Assembly (NCBI RefSeq): GCF_009557055.1
Contig: NZ_CP045649.1
Coordinates: 2,269,501-2,333,500 of the forward strand
Direction of reading: 5' to 3'
From: Nocardioides sp. dk884
GTDB lineage: Bacteria; Actinomycetota; Actinomycetes; Propionibacteriales; Nocardioidaceae
DNA: 64,000 nt
Shown: positions 15,899 to 23,952 of the stretch, one piece after another
Layout of the letters: each line of letters opens with the position of its first letter
Numbering within the stretch: position 1 is the stretch's first letter
Made by a program: the position numbers and the translations under genes
The notes under the pieces: model-generated
Seen by the model: the letters and a program-made list of their open reading frames with translations, nothing else
Databases searched by the model: none
What the model was told of the DNA's origin: nothing

Positions 15899-15963
15899 CA
15901 TGGGCGCCCACTCGCCGCACCATTGGCGCCGACTCGCCGCACCATTGGCGCCGACTCGGCGGA
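15899..15963. repeat. Tandem array of three B units
   Basis: Units at 15899-15920, 15921-15942 and 15943-15963. The first two are 22 bp and differ at two positions; the third diverges at its end. The core is GGCGCCGACTCGCCGCAC. It directly follows the bidirectional terminator between convergent genes. No A units are present here, unlike the arrays at 11036 and 48442. Confidence 0.85.
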
Positions 15964-15974
15964 GAAGGGGCAGG

Positions 15975-16847
15975 TCAGTCCCGGGGGCGCACCGGGCGGA
16001 TCAGGCCCTCCTGGGCGCAGGTGGCGACCAGGCGGCCGTCCTCGGTGAAGATCCGGCCCAGCGAGAGGCCGCGGGCGCCCTGGGCGGCCGGCGAGACCTG
16101 GTCGTAGAGCCACCACTCGTCGGCGTGGAAGGGCCGGTGGAACCAGATCGTGTGGTCCAGCGAGGCCATCTGCACGTCGGCCGGCGTGACCGGGTGCGCG
16201 GCGAGGCTCGCGCCGAGCAACGTGATGTCGCTGGCGTAGGTGAACGCCGCGAGGTGCACGACCGGGTCGTCGGGGAGCCCGGCGTGCACGCGGGCCCACA
16301 TCTGCGCCCGCGACGGGTGGTCCGGGTCCGGGGCCAGCCCGGCAGAGGAGTTGCCGAGGTAGCGCGCGTCGATCGAGGCCCACTCGCGCGCGAGCGCGTC
16401 AGCCTCCGGGTTGCCGCCGCGCCTCATCACCGCGCCGAGGTCGAACCCGGCGTCCGGCCCGGCGACCTCTGGCATCACGTCGTGGTGGTCGAAGCCGTCC
16501 TCGACGACCTGGAAGTCGAGCGTCTGGTAGTAGATCGGGCGCCCGTGCTGACGCGCCACCACCCGGCGGGTCTGGAAGGACCGCCCCTCGCGGATGCGCT
16601 CCACGTCATAGACGATCGGCACCGCGTAGTCGCCGCCGCGCAGGAAGTAGGAGTGCAGCGAGTGCACGGCGTACGACGGGTCGACGGTGCGGGTGGCCGC
16701 GATCAGCGCCTGGGCGGCGACCTGGCCGCCGTACACCCGGGCGCGCCCGGAGTCGGGCTGGCGGCCACGGAACAGGTCGGGGTCGAGCTGCTCGAGGTCG
16801 AGCAGGCGCACCAGCTCGGCCACCGCGTCGGCGGTCGGGATGCTCAT
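15975..16847 (-). CDS. tesB: Acyl-CoA thioesterase II, first of a tandem pair
   Basis: A 290-residue double hot-dog thioesterase that hydrolyses acyl-CoA to fatty acid and CoA. The C-terminal hot-dog carries the Asp/Ser-Thr/Gln triad region: MASLDHTIWFHRPFHADEWW, then DQVSPAAQGARGLSLG and CAQEGLIRPV. The N-terminal hot-dog has RVYGGQVAAQALIAA and HSLHSYFLRGGD. AGGAGGAG lies 4 bases before the ATG at 16847. That ATG overlaps the stop of the second tesB gene by 4 bp. The two copies look like paralogues from a duplication; in M. tuberculosis tesB1 and tesB2 are unlinked. Confidence 0.93.
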   Translation of the reverse strand: MSIPTADAVAELVRLLDLEQLDPDLFRGRQPDSGRARVYGGQVAAQALIAATRTVDPSYAVHSLHSYFLRGGDYAVPIVYDVERIREGRSFQTRRVVARQHGRPIYYQTLDFQVVEDGFDHHDVMPEVAGPDAGFDLGAVMRRGGNPEADALAREWASIDARYLGNSSAGLAPDPDHPSRAQMWARVHAGLPDDPVVHLAAFTYASDITLLGASLAAHPVTPADVQMASLDHTIWFHRPFHADEWWLYDQVSPAAQGARGLSLGRIFTEDGRLVATCAQEGLIRPVRPRD

Positions 16848-17698
16848 GACTCCTCCTTCGCCCGGACCGGGCGCATCAAGAACTCCTGCGCCACCGTGGC
16901 GGCCAGCTGGCCGTCGTGGGTGAACACGTTGGCGGTGACCAGTCCGCGCCCCCCGGACGCCGACGGCGAGACCTGGTCGTAGAGCCACCACTCGTCGGCG
17001 CGGAACGGGCGGTGGAACCAGATCGCGTGGTCCAGCGAGGCCAGCTGCACGCGGGGATCGCCCAGCCGCAGCCCGTGCGGGGCCAGCGCGGCGCCCATGA
17101 CGGTCATGTCGGTGAGGTAGGTGAAGGCCGCGAGGTGCAGGAACGGGTCCTCGGGCAGCCGCTCGGCGATCCGCAGCCAGGACCGCTGCCGCCCGGGGCG
17201 GGTGGGGTCGGCGGGCAGCCCGGCGGCAGAGGTGCCGATCAGGCGGATGTCGGCGACGGCCCACTCGGCGTCGGCGTCGGCGTGCGCCGGACCGCGGTCG
17301 CGCGCGGGGACCTCGTCCGGTGCCGGCACCTGCGGCATCCGGTCCTGATGGGTGAGCCCGTCCTCGGGACGCTGGAAGCTCGCGGTCAGCGCGAAGATCG
17401 GCCGCCCGTGCTGGCGCGCCAGCACCCGGCGGGTGTGGAAGGAGCGTCCGTCGCGCAAGGTGTCGACGTCGTAGAGGATCGGCGCGCGCGGGTCGCCGGG
17501 CTGGAGGAAGTAGGAGTGCAGCGAGTGCACGACGAACTCCGGGTCGACGGTGCGGGTGCCGGCGACCAGCGCCTGCGCCGCGACCTGCCCGCCGAAGACC
17601 CGGTGCAGCGACATGTCGGCCACCGCGCCGCGGAACAGGTTGTCATCGATCGTCTCGAGGTCGAGCAGCCCGAGCAGCTCGTGGAGGTCCTTGGCCAT
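16844..17698 (-). CDS. tesB: Acyl-CoA thioesterase II, second of a tandem pair
   Basis: A 284-residue paralogue of the neighbouring thioesterase. The N-terminal hot-dog shows RVFGGQVAAQALVAGTRTVD and HSLHSYFLQPGD; the catalytic half shows LASLDHAIWFHRPFRADEWW, DQVSPSASGGRGL and VAQEFLMRPV. Divergence between the copies is concentrated in the middle, where this one has a PAPDEVPARDRGPAHAD insert region, suggesting different chain-length preference (inference). Its start codon shares one base with the stop of the upstream PAC2 gene, and its stop overlaps the next tesB, so three genes form one operon. Confidence 0.93.
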   Translation of the reverse strand: MAKDLHELLGLLDLETIDDNLFRGAVADMSLHRVFGGQVAAQALVAGTRTVDPEFVVHSLHSYFLQPGDPRAPILYDVDTLRDGRSFHTRRVLARQHGRPIFALTASFQRPEDGLTHQDRMPQVPAPDEVPARDRGPAHADADAEWAVADIRLIGTSAAGLPADPTRPGRQRSWLRIAERLPEDPFLHLAAFTYLTDMTVMGAALAPHGLRLGDPRVQLASLDHAIWFHRPFRADEWWLYDQVSPSASGGRGLVTANVFTHDGQLAATVAQEFLMRPVRAKEES

Positions 17699-18642
17699 CA
17701 GCCCTGCTTGTCGTCGCGGTGGTCGTCGTCGCCGTCGAGGCCGGCCAGGAACTGCTCGAACTGTCGCCCGATCTCCTCGCCGGTCGGCAGCGGCTGGTCC
17801 TCGGCCAGCAGGCTGTTGCCGGACTCCTCGGCGCGGGCGAAGGAGTCGTACTGCCGCTCCAGCGCCGCGACCACGTCGGCGACCTCGGCGTTGGCGGCGA
17901 GGTAGGTCTCGATCTCGGCCTCGCGGTCCTCGGCCTCGGCGCGCAGCCCGGACAGGTCGATCGTGAGCCGGCCGGCCCGCTCGACCTGCTCGAGCAGGAC
18001 CGTGGCGGCCTGGGGGTACTCGAGCTGGCCGAGGTAGTGCGGGATGTGCGCGACGAAGCCCACCGCGGGGTGGCCCCACTCGCCGAGCCGGATCTCGAGC
18101 AGCGCCTGGGCGCTGCTGGGCACCCGCAGCTCCCCGGTCCACGGGCTGCGCCCGCCGACCAGCGACGGGTCGTTGGCGTGCGGGGTCAGCGCGATCGGCC
18201 GGGTGTGCGGGACCGCCATCGGCACCGAGGCGATCTGCACGGTGCGGGTCACCCCGAACCGCTCGATCACCGTGCGCACCGCGCGTGCGAAACCCTCCCA
18301 GCGGGTGTCGGGCTCCGAGCCGTGCAGCAGCAGGTACGGCGTACCGCCGGCGTCACGCAGCAGGCGCACCACCAGCCGCGGGGCGTCGTAGGCCTCGTAG
18401 TGGTCCTGGGCGAAGGTCACGGCGGGGCGGCGGGCGCGGTAGTCGTGGAGCTGGTCGACGTCGAAGGTCGCCACCACCGAGCCGCCGTCGCAGAGATCGG
18501 CGAGGTGCTGGGCGGCGCGGCCGGAGGCCTTGCCGGCGTCGAGGAAGCCGTCGAGCACGACGACCATGGTCAGGTCGCTCTCCGCACGCCCGTCGAGCTC
18601 GGGTACGTCGTCCACGATGTGCACGAGCCTGGTTTCGGTCAC
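17698..18642 (-). CDS. PAC2 family protein
   Basis: A 314-residue soluble protein of the PAC2 (proteasome assembly chaperone 2-like) family, which actinobacteria carry in one or more copies. The fold begins VVVLDGFLDAGKASGRAAQ, followed by LLLHGSEPDTRWEGF and a VGFVAHIPHYLG segment. The C-terminal third is acidic and helical (RAEAEDREAEIETYLAAN), ending DGDDDHRDDKQG. A role in proteasome biology is not demonstrated for bacterial members. The GTG at 18642 gives the family N-terminus MTETRLVHIVDD (with M for the initiating GTG). It heads the operon with the two tesB genes. Confidence 0.85.
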   Translation of the reverse strand: MTETRLVHIVDDVPELDGRAESDLTMVVVLDGFLDAGKASGRAAQHLADLCDGGSVVATFDVDQLHDYRARRPAVTFAQDHYEAYDAPRLVVRLLRDAGGTPYLLLHGSEPDTRWEGFARAVRTVIERFGVTRTVQIASVPMAVPHTRPIALTPHANDPSLVGGRSPWTGELRVPSSAQALLEIRLGEWGHPAVGFVAHIPHYLGQLEYPQAATVLLEQVERAGRLTIDLSGLRAEAEDREAEIETYLAANAEVADVVAALERQYDSFARAEESGNSLLAEDQPLPTGEEIGRQFEQFLAGLDGDDDHRDDKQG

Positions 18643-18739
18643 GGCCCCACGATAGGCCCCAGGTCCCTCGAAGACCGGGACCATCGGCCTGCCGGACACG
18701 CGTGAGGACGCCCACACCCACCCGGGGTCACCGCGATTG

Positions 18740-18753
18740 TTACCCGCGGGTAA
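18740..18753. promoter_or_regulatory. Perfect 14-bp palindrome upstream of fadA: candidate operator
   Basis: TTACCCGCGGGTAA lies 38 bases before the fadA start, between divergent fadA and the PAC2 operon. Its position over the probable promoter and its length fit a TetR-like dimer site. Which regulator binds is unknown; the TetR gene at 11230 is one candidate. An imperfect 12/14 match sits at 43200-43213 before the dpp operon. Confidence 0.55.
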
Positions 18754-18790
18754 TCTGAACCTCCCAGCCGCCAGCAGACCAGGAGAACAG

Positions 18791-19990
18791 GTGCCCCGAC
18801 AGCTGCGAGAGGTCGTCTTCGTCGACGGCGTGCGCACTCCCTTCGGCAAGGCCAAGGGCCAGTACGCCGAGACCCGTGCCGACGATCTCGTCATCAAGTG
18901 CATCCGCGAGCTCATGCGCCGCAACCCCTCGCTGCCCCCGGAGCGGGTCGACGAGGTCGCCGTGGCAGCCACCACCCAGATCGGCGACCAGGGCCTGACC
19001 ATCGGCCGCACCGCCGCGCTGCTCGCCGGGCTGCCGCAGAGCGTGCCCGGCTACGCGATCGACCGGATGTGTGCCGGCGCGATGACCGCCGTGACCACCA
19101 CCGCCTCCGGCATCGCGTTCGGCTCCTACGACGTGGCCATCGCCGGCGGCGTCGAGCACATGGGCCGCCACCCGATGGGCGAGGGCGTGGACCCCAACCC
19201 GCGCATCGTCTCCGAGAAGCTGGTCGACCCCGACGCCCTGGTGATGGGCAAGACCGCGGAGAACCTGCACGACCGGTTCCCCACCATCACCAAGGAGCGC
19301 GTGGACGCCTACGCCGTGCGCTCGCAGCAGAAGACCGCCGCGGCGTACGAGGCCGGCAAGATCCAGCCCGACCTGGTCCCGGTCGCCACCCGCTCCGCCG
19401 AGCAGGGCTGGGGCCTGGCCACGACCGACGAGCCGATGCGCCCCGGCACCACCGTGGAGTCGCTCGCGGCCCTCAAGACGCCGTTCCGTGCCCACGGCCG
19501 TGTGACGGCGGGCAACGCCGCCGGCATCAACGACGGCGCCACCGCCGCGCTGCTCGCCGAGGAGGAGACCGCGCGCGAGCTCGGCCTGCCGATCCGGATG
19601 CGCCTGGTGTCGTACTCCTTCGTCGGCGTCGAGCCCGAGGTCATGGGCGCCGGCCCGATCCCGTCGACCGAGAAGGCGCTCAAGCAGGCCGGTCTCACCA
19701 TCGACGACATCGGCGCCTTCGAGGTCAACGAGGCGTTCGCCGTGCAGGTGCTCGCGTTCCTCGAGCACTTCGGCATCGCCGACGACGACGCCCGTGTCAA
19801 CCCGTACGGCGGCGCGATCGCGATGGGCCACCCGCTCGCGTCCTCGGGTGTGCGCCTGATGACCCAGCTGGCGCGCCAGTTCGAGGAGCGCCCCGAGGTC
19901 CGCTACGGCCTGACCACCATGTGCATCGGCATCGGCATGGGCGGCACCGTGATCTGGGAGAACCCGCACTACACCGGAGAGGTTGCCTGA
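18791..19990 (+). CDS. fadA: Acetyl-CoA acyltransferase (3-ketoacyl-CoA thiolase)
   Basis: A 399-residue thiolase, the last step of beta-oxidation. Nucleophile Cys94 lies in IDRMCAGAMTAV; FEVNEAFAVQVL, NPYGGAIAMGHPLASSG and MCIGIGMGGT supply the remaining active-site loops. The GTG at 18791 has AGGAGAACAG immediately upstream. The fadJ coding region follows directly, as in the classical two-gene beta-oxidation operon in which FadA and FadJ/FadB form a multienzyme complex. It shares only family-level similarity with the thiolase at 11947-13245, so the window encodes two thiolases of different subgroups. Confidence 0.94.
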   Translation: MPRQLREVVFVDGVRTPFGKAKGQYAETRADDLVIKCIRELMRRNPSLPPERVDEVAVAATTQIGDQGLTIGRTAALLAGLPQSVPGYAIDRMCAGAMTAVTTTASGIAFGSYDVAIAGGVEHMGRHPMGEGVDPNPRIVSEKLVDPDALVMGKTAENLHDRFPTITKERVDAYAVRSQQKTAAAYEAGKIQPDLVPVATRSAEQGWGLATTDEPMRPGTTVESLAALKTPFRAHGRVTAGNAAGINDGATAALLAEEETARELGLPIRMRLVSYSFVGVEPEVMGAGPIPSTEKALKQAGLTIDDIGAFEVNEAFAVQVLAFLEHFGIADDDARVNPYGGAIAMGHPLASSGVRLMTQLARQFEERPEVRYGLTTMCIGIGMGGTVIWENPHYTGEVA

Positions 19991-20080
19991 CGTGTCGACA
20001 CTGACATCTCGTCCCTGCTGGCCCGCGCCCAGGAGATCTCCTCCGACGCCGAGCGGGTCACCCGCGCCCACCTGCGCAAG

Positions 20081-22078
20081 GTGACGCTGCCGGCCGCGCC
20101 CGGCACCGATGCCCCGGTGCTGGGCCTGATCACGCTGGACAACGGCGAGGACCACACCAAGCCCAACACCTTCGGCCCGCGCTCGCTGCTCGAGCTCAAC
20201 ACCGCGATCGACGCCGCGCTGGCCGACCCGGAGATCACCGCGCTCGGTGTCACCGGCAAGCCGTTCATCCTCGCGGCCGGCGCCGACCTCACCTCGATCG
20301 CCGGCGGCGGCCCCGACGCCGTACGGGTCGTGGCCGAGCTCGGCCACGCGGTGTTCCGCAAGCTCGGCGACGGCGGCAAGCCGTCGTTCGGCTTCATCAA
20401 CGGCCTCGCGCTCGGCGGCGGCCTCGAGGTCGCCCTGCACTGCGACTACCGCACGGTCATGGACAGCGCCCCGGCGCTGGGCCTGCCCGAGGTCATGCTC
20501 GGCCTGGTGCCCGGCTGGGGCGGTGCCTACCTGGTGCCGAACCTCGTCGGCGCCGAGAACGCCGTGAAGCTGATCGTCGAGAACCCGCTCAACAACGGCC
20601 GCACCGTCTCCGGCAAGGCCGCCTTCAAGCTCGGTCTCGCCGACGCCTGCTTCTCCGGCGCCGACTTCCTCGAGCAGTCGCTGCTGTGGGCGGCCTCCGT
20701 GCTCCGCGGCGAGGTCACCGTCGAGCGGCCCGAGGTCGACCGCGGTGCCGCCTGGGACGACGCGGTCGCCCGCGGCCGTGCAATCGCCGAGGCCCGCACC
20801 GGCGGCGCCTCCCCCGCGGCCGCCCTGGCCGTGGACCTGATCGCGGCGGCGAAGGACCGCACCCGCGACGAGGGCTTCGCGGCCGAGGACGACGCGCTCG
20901 AGGCGATGGCGCGCACCCCCGAGCTGCTCGCCTCGCTCTACGCCTTCGACCTGGTGCAGAAGCGCGCCAAGCGCCCCGCCGGCGCCCCGGACCGCAAGCT
21001 CGCCCGCCCGGTCACCAAGGTGGGCATCGTCGGTGCCGGCCTGATGGCCAGCCAGCTGGCGCTGCTCTTCGTACGCCGCCTCGAGGTCCCGGTCGTGCTC
21101 AACGACCTCGACCAGGAGCGCGTCGACAAGGGCGTCGCCTACGTGCACGCCGAGATCGACAAGCTGCTCGCCAAGGGCCGCATCGGCCAGGACAAGGCGA
21201 ACCGCCACAAGGCGCTGGTCTCCGGCACCGTGGACAAGGCGGCCGAGTTCGCCGACGCCGACTTCGTCATCGAGGCGGTCTTCGAGGACATGGGCGTGAA
21301 GAAGTCGGTCTTCGCCGAGGTCGAGAAGGTCGTCTCCCCCGAGTGCATCCTGGCGACGAACACCTCGTCGCTGTCGATCACCGAGATGGCCTCCGAGCTG
21401 GCCCACCCCGAGCGGGTCGTCGGCTTCCACTTCTTCAACCCGGTCGCGGTGATGCCGCTGCTGGAGATCGTGCGCGGGGAGCAGACCTCCGACACCGCGC
21501 TGGCCACCGCGTTCGCGACCGGCAAGGCGCTGAAGAAGACCACGATCCTGGTGCAGGACAGCCCGTCGTTCATCGTGAACCGCCTGCTGGGCCGGTTCAT
21601 GAGCGACGTCAGCCGGATCGTCGACGAGGGCACGCCGGTGCAGGTCGTGGACGGCGCGTTCGCCGGGGTCACCCCGATGTCGCCGTTCACGCTCATCGCC
21701 CTGGTCGGGCCCGCGATCGCGCTGCACAACACCGAGACGCTGGCCGGGGCCTTCCCCGACCGCTTCTACGTCTCCCCCGCCCTCGAGCGGGTCGTGGCGG
21801 CGCGCAAGCCGGCGTACTTCGCCCCCGACGGCACCCTGGACCCCGAGGTCGAGGCGCTGCTCGAGAAGCCCGCCGAGCCGGTCGTGCTCGTGTCCGCCGA
21901 GGTCCGCACCCGGGTGCTCAAGGGCCTGGCCGACGAGGCCCGGATCATGCTCGACGAGGGCGTCGTCGCCGCGGCCGAGGACCTCGACCTGGCCATGATC
22001 ACCGGCGCCGGGTTCTCGTTCTGGAACGGCGGCCTGACCATGCTGCTGGAGCGCGAGGACCTGGGGAAGTTCCACTGA
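20081..22078 (+). CDS. fadJ: Fatty-acid oxidation multienzyme subunit: enoyl-CoA hydratase / 3-hydroxyacyl-CoA dehydrogenase
   Basis: At least 666 residues. The crotonase domain comes first (AGADLTSIAG, LGGGLEVALHCDYR, GLPEVMLGLVPGWGG, with both hydratase Glu regions). The dehydrogenase follows: KVGIVGAGLMASQLALLF, SLSITEMASELAHPERVVGF and HFFNPV. The cofactor loop has Ala where GxGxMG normally has the last Gly. The only good in-frame start is GTG 20081, but about 30 codons upstream (ISSLLARAQEISSDAERVTR and on) look like real protein. A GTG at 19992 with GGAGAGG upstream is out of frame with them by one missing base, so the true 5' end may be frameshifted. A strong terminator follows. Confidence 0.9.
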   Translation: MTLPAAPGTDAPVLGLITLDNGEDHTKPNTFGPRSLLELNTAIDAALADPEITALGVTGKPFILAAGADLTSIAGGGPDAVRVVAELGHAVFRKLGDGGKPSFGFINGLALGGGLEVALHCDYRTVMDSAPALGLPEVMLGLVPGWGGAYLVPNLVGAENAVKLIVENPLNNGRTVSGKAAFKLGLADACFSGADFLEQSLLWAASVLRGEVTVERPEVDRGAAWDDAVARGRAIAEARTGGASPAAALAVDLIAAAKDRTRDEGFAAEDDALEAMARTPELLASLYAFDLVQKRAKRPAGAPDRKLARPVTKVGIVGAGLMASQLALLFVRRLEVPVVLNDLDQERVDKGVAYVHAEIDKLLAKGRIGQDKANRHKALVSGTVDKAAEFADADFVIEAVFEDMGVKKSVFAEVEKVVSPECILATNTSSLSITEMASELAHPERVVGFHFFNPVAVMPLLEIVRGEQTSDTALATAFATGKALKKTTILVQDSPSFIVNRLLGRFMSDVSRIVDEGTPVQVVDGAFAGVTPMSPFTLIALVGPAIALHNTETLAGAFPDRFYVSPALERVVAARKPAYFAPDGTLDPEVEALLEKPAEPVVLVSAEVRTRVLKGLADEARIMLDEGVVAAAEDLDLAMITGAGFSFWNGGLTMLLEREDLGKFH

Positions 22079-22097
22079 TCCCCCGCTGACGCATCAC

Positions 22098-22135
22098 CTG
22101 CAGGGCGCCGGACCGCGAGGTCCGGCGCCCTGCAG
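22098..22135 (+). terminator. 17-bp perfect hairpin terminator after fadA-fadJ
   Basis: CTGCAGGGCGCCGGACC (22098-22114) pairs fully with GGTCCGGCGCCCTGCAG (22119-22135) around a GCGA tetraloop. It lies 20 bases after the fadJ stop. No T-run follows, as is usual for actinobacterial terminators. Confidence 0.85.
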
Positions 22136-22520
22136 CGTCTGGGGGGTGAGGTTCTCGGGGTAGTTCGTGACGTTGGGGACTGCTGACGCCGCCGCGGGAC
22201 GGGCGACCCTCCTCCCCGATGGCGGTGCGCCTCTGACTATCCGCATCGTCGCGGAGTGACTCGGACGCGTCAGCTCCCTGGTCGCACGCGACGCAGCATC
22301 CCCCTCGTGCGCTACCGAAGGCGGCGGCTGCGGCTCGGGGCCGGCCAGCCTTGGACGCGGATGGTGCGTGGCTCGGCGGCACCCACGCAGCGCCAGCGCT
22401 GACGTCCCCGCCACCGGGCGTCGCCGAGCTGATCGCGTCGGTCAGCACCGGTGTCGCCAAGGCGCTCGTCGAGGTCACCGCGCCAGCCGACAACCTCGAT
22501 CGACCTCCAGGGCTCGCGAC
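22136..22520. other. 385-bp stretch with no recognised gene
   Basis: No frame here gives a family I recognise. The open frames on both strands are arginine- and proline-rich and look like GC-driven noise. It separates the fad operon from the accessory island and may be decayed coding DNA. Confidence 0.5.
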
Positions 22521-23837
22521 CTACGGGTCGTCAGGCGGATCGCCGGCGAGGAGGCTGGTGGTGCCGTGGTCCTTCACCAGGTGAAGGCCGTGTGGTGATC
22601 GCCAGAGGTACGTCGCCGCGTCGGTCTTGTCATAGGTCCAGCCAGTGTGGGTCTTCGCCCGATGGTGACGCCGGCAGAGCGGAGCCAGATTGCACGAACA
22701 GGTCGGGCCGCCGCTCGGGCCCGCGCCATGGGCGGTGACGTGGTCGGTGTCGCAGCGACGGGCGGGACGTTCACACCACGGGAAGGCGCAGACCGGCTGC
22801 GTGAGACGGGCCTGGTCGACGAGGCGGTCGGGAATGGCGTAGGCGTCGGTGTGGTGATGGGCTTCGAGGTCGATGACCGGCTTGATGACGACCTGCGTCT
22901 GCGGGTTGGAGCACCAGTCGCGGACCTGGTCGGTCGACACGATCGACCGAGTCTCCTCGACGTGTGCGATGCCGGACTCGTCGCGACTGATCGCGGCGTG
23001 CGAGAGGTGCACGTGGATGACGACCTGGCGGGGCTTGACCACCGCTGCGGCGCCCTCACCCGCCTCCGCCCGGAGGTCGAAAGCGAGCTGGCGTCGGGCG
23101 AGCTCACCGGCCGCCATCGAGCGGCGTACGTCCAACGACTCGGTGGACCCGAGCGCGGCGAGATCCTCGGCGCCCTGGGAGATCGCGGTATTGAGGTCGA
23201 TGGCGTCGGCGAGGTCGAGGACCCCTTCGACGTGGACGCTGCCGTGGCGGTTCGCCTCGTCAGTGCGGACATCGAACCGCCGGCCGTCAGCTGCGGCGAG
23301 GCGGTCCTTCTCCGCGCCCTCAGGGTCGAACGCGACTCGCGCCTCGTCGACGAGCCGCTCTATCCCCGCCCAGCTGGTCTTCCCCACGAAGTCGGCGAGC
23401 TGGCGGTCCACGAAGTCCGCGCCGTCCAGCGGCAGGGTGGCGGTCAGCTGCGCGAGCCGGCGGGCTTTCCAGAGCGGAACCTTGCCGGCGCGGACCAGCT
23501 TCCAGGTGCGCTTCAACCGGTGCGCGAGCTCCAGTGCGTCGCCGACCAGCGCTCGGGCGGAGTCGGTCGACATGCCGATCGCCGCGCCGAACTCCATGGG
23601 TGCGAACTCCGCCACCAGCGGCGTCCCCTCGCCAGCGAGCGGCACCGCGAGCTCGCCGAAGACCAGACCGGTGGCCGGCGCCGCGTCGGCGACCGACTCT
23701 TCGGGGTGCATCGCCGCCCACACCAGAGCGGCCTCCAAGACGTCGATCTCCGCCCGCTGGGCTGCCGCCCGGCGGCGTTGCGCGAACGCCAGCACGGCGG
23801 CTGGGGTGTCGCAGTCGGGGAGTTCGGGAGAGGCCAT
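22521..23837 (-). CDS. DUF222/13E12-type protein with HNH endonuclease motif, SOS-controlled
   Basis: A 438-residue protein with a helical DUF222 region (about residues 15-330) and a C-terminal HNH unit: CAFPWCERPARRCDTDH, VTAHGAGPSGG, then CNLAPLCRRHHRAKTH. Cys pairs flank the histidines as in zinc-stabilised HNH nucleases. A perfect LexA-type box lies 13 bases before the ATG at 23837, so expression should rise after DNA damage. M. tuberculosis 13E12 repeat proteins are likewise known LexA-regulon members. The substrate is unknown. The gene neighbours a decayed transposase, consistent with a mobile or genome-plasticity context. Confidence 0.88.
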   Translation of the reverse strand: MASPELPDCDTPAAVLAFAQRRRAAAQRAEIDVLEAALVWAAMHPEESVADAAPATGLVFGELAVPLAGEGTPLVAEFAPMEFGAAIGMSTDSARALVGDALELAHRLKRTWKLVRAGKVPLWKARRLAQLTATLPLDGADFVDRQLADFVGKTSWAGIERLVDEARVAFDPEGAEKDRLAAADGRRFDVRTDEANRHGSVHVEGVLDLADAIDLNTAISQGAEDLAALGSTESLDVRRSMAAGELARRQLAFDLRAEAGEGAAAVVKPRQVVIHVHLSHAAISRDESGIAHVEETRSIVSTDQVRDWCSNPQTQVVIKPVIDLEAHHHTDAYAIPDRLVDQARLTQPVCAFPWCERPARRCDTDHVTAHGAGPSGGPTCSCNLAPLCRRHHRAKTHTGWTYDKTDAATYLWRSPHGLHLVKDHGTTSLLAGDPPDDP

Positions 23838-23849
23838 GCCTCATCCTAC

Positions 23850-23865
23850 TCGAACGCACGTTCGA
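23850..23865. promoter_or_regulatory. SOS box (LexA site) of the HNH gene
   Basis: TCGAACGCACGTTCGA matches the actinobacterial LexA consensus TCGAAC-N4-GTTCGA at every fixed position. Its edge lies 12 bases upstream of the HNH start codon at 23837, so bound LexA would block its promoter. Confidence 0.88.
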
Positions 23866-23952
23866 GGCAAAGGGTGCGAAGGTAAAACTGTGGAGCGCGA
23901 CTCGTCGCCTGTCCACGCTGCTCGCCCAGCGGCATCGCCCAGACCGGCTGCC

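Noticed and set aside
18740..22075. 1111-codon open frame on the minus strand opposite fadA-fadJ
   Set aside because: It is antisense to two clearly conserved enzymes; such long frames arise from GC-rich codon positions. The translation is His/Asp/Arg-rich without any domain.
22351..22584. 77-codon plus-strand ORF before the HNH gene
   Set aside because: It overlaps the conserved 3' end of the HNH gene in antisense and shows no family pattern.
22521..23837. The HNH gene as a homing endonuclease inside an intron or intein
   Set aside because: It is a free-standing gene with its own promoter and no split host gene around it.
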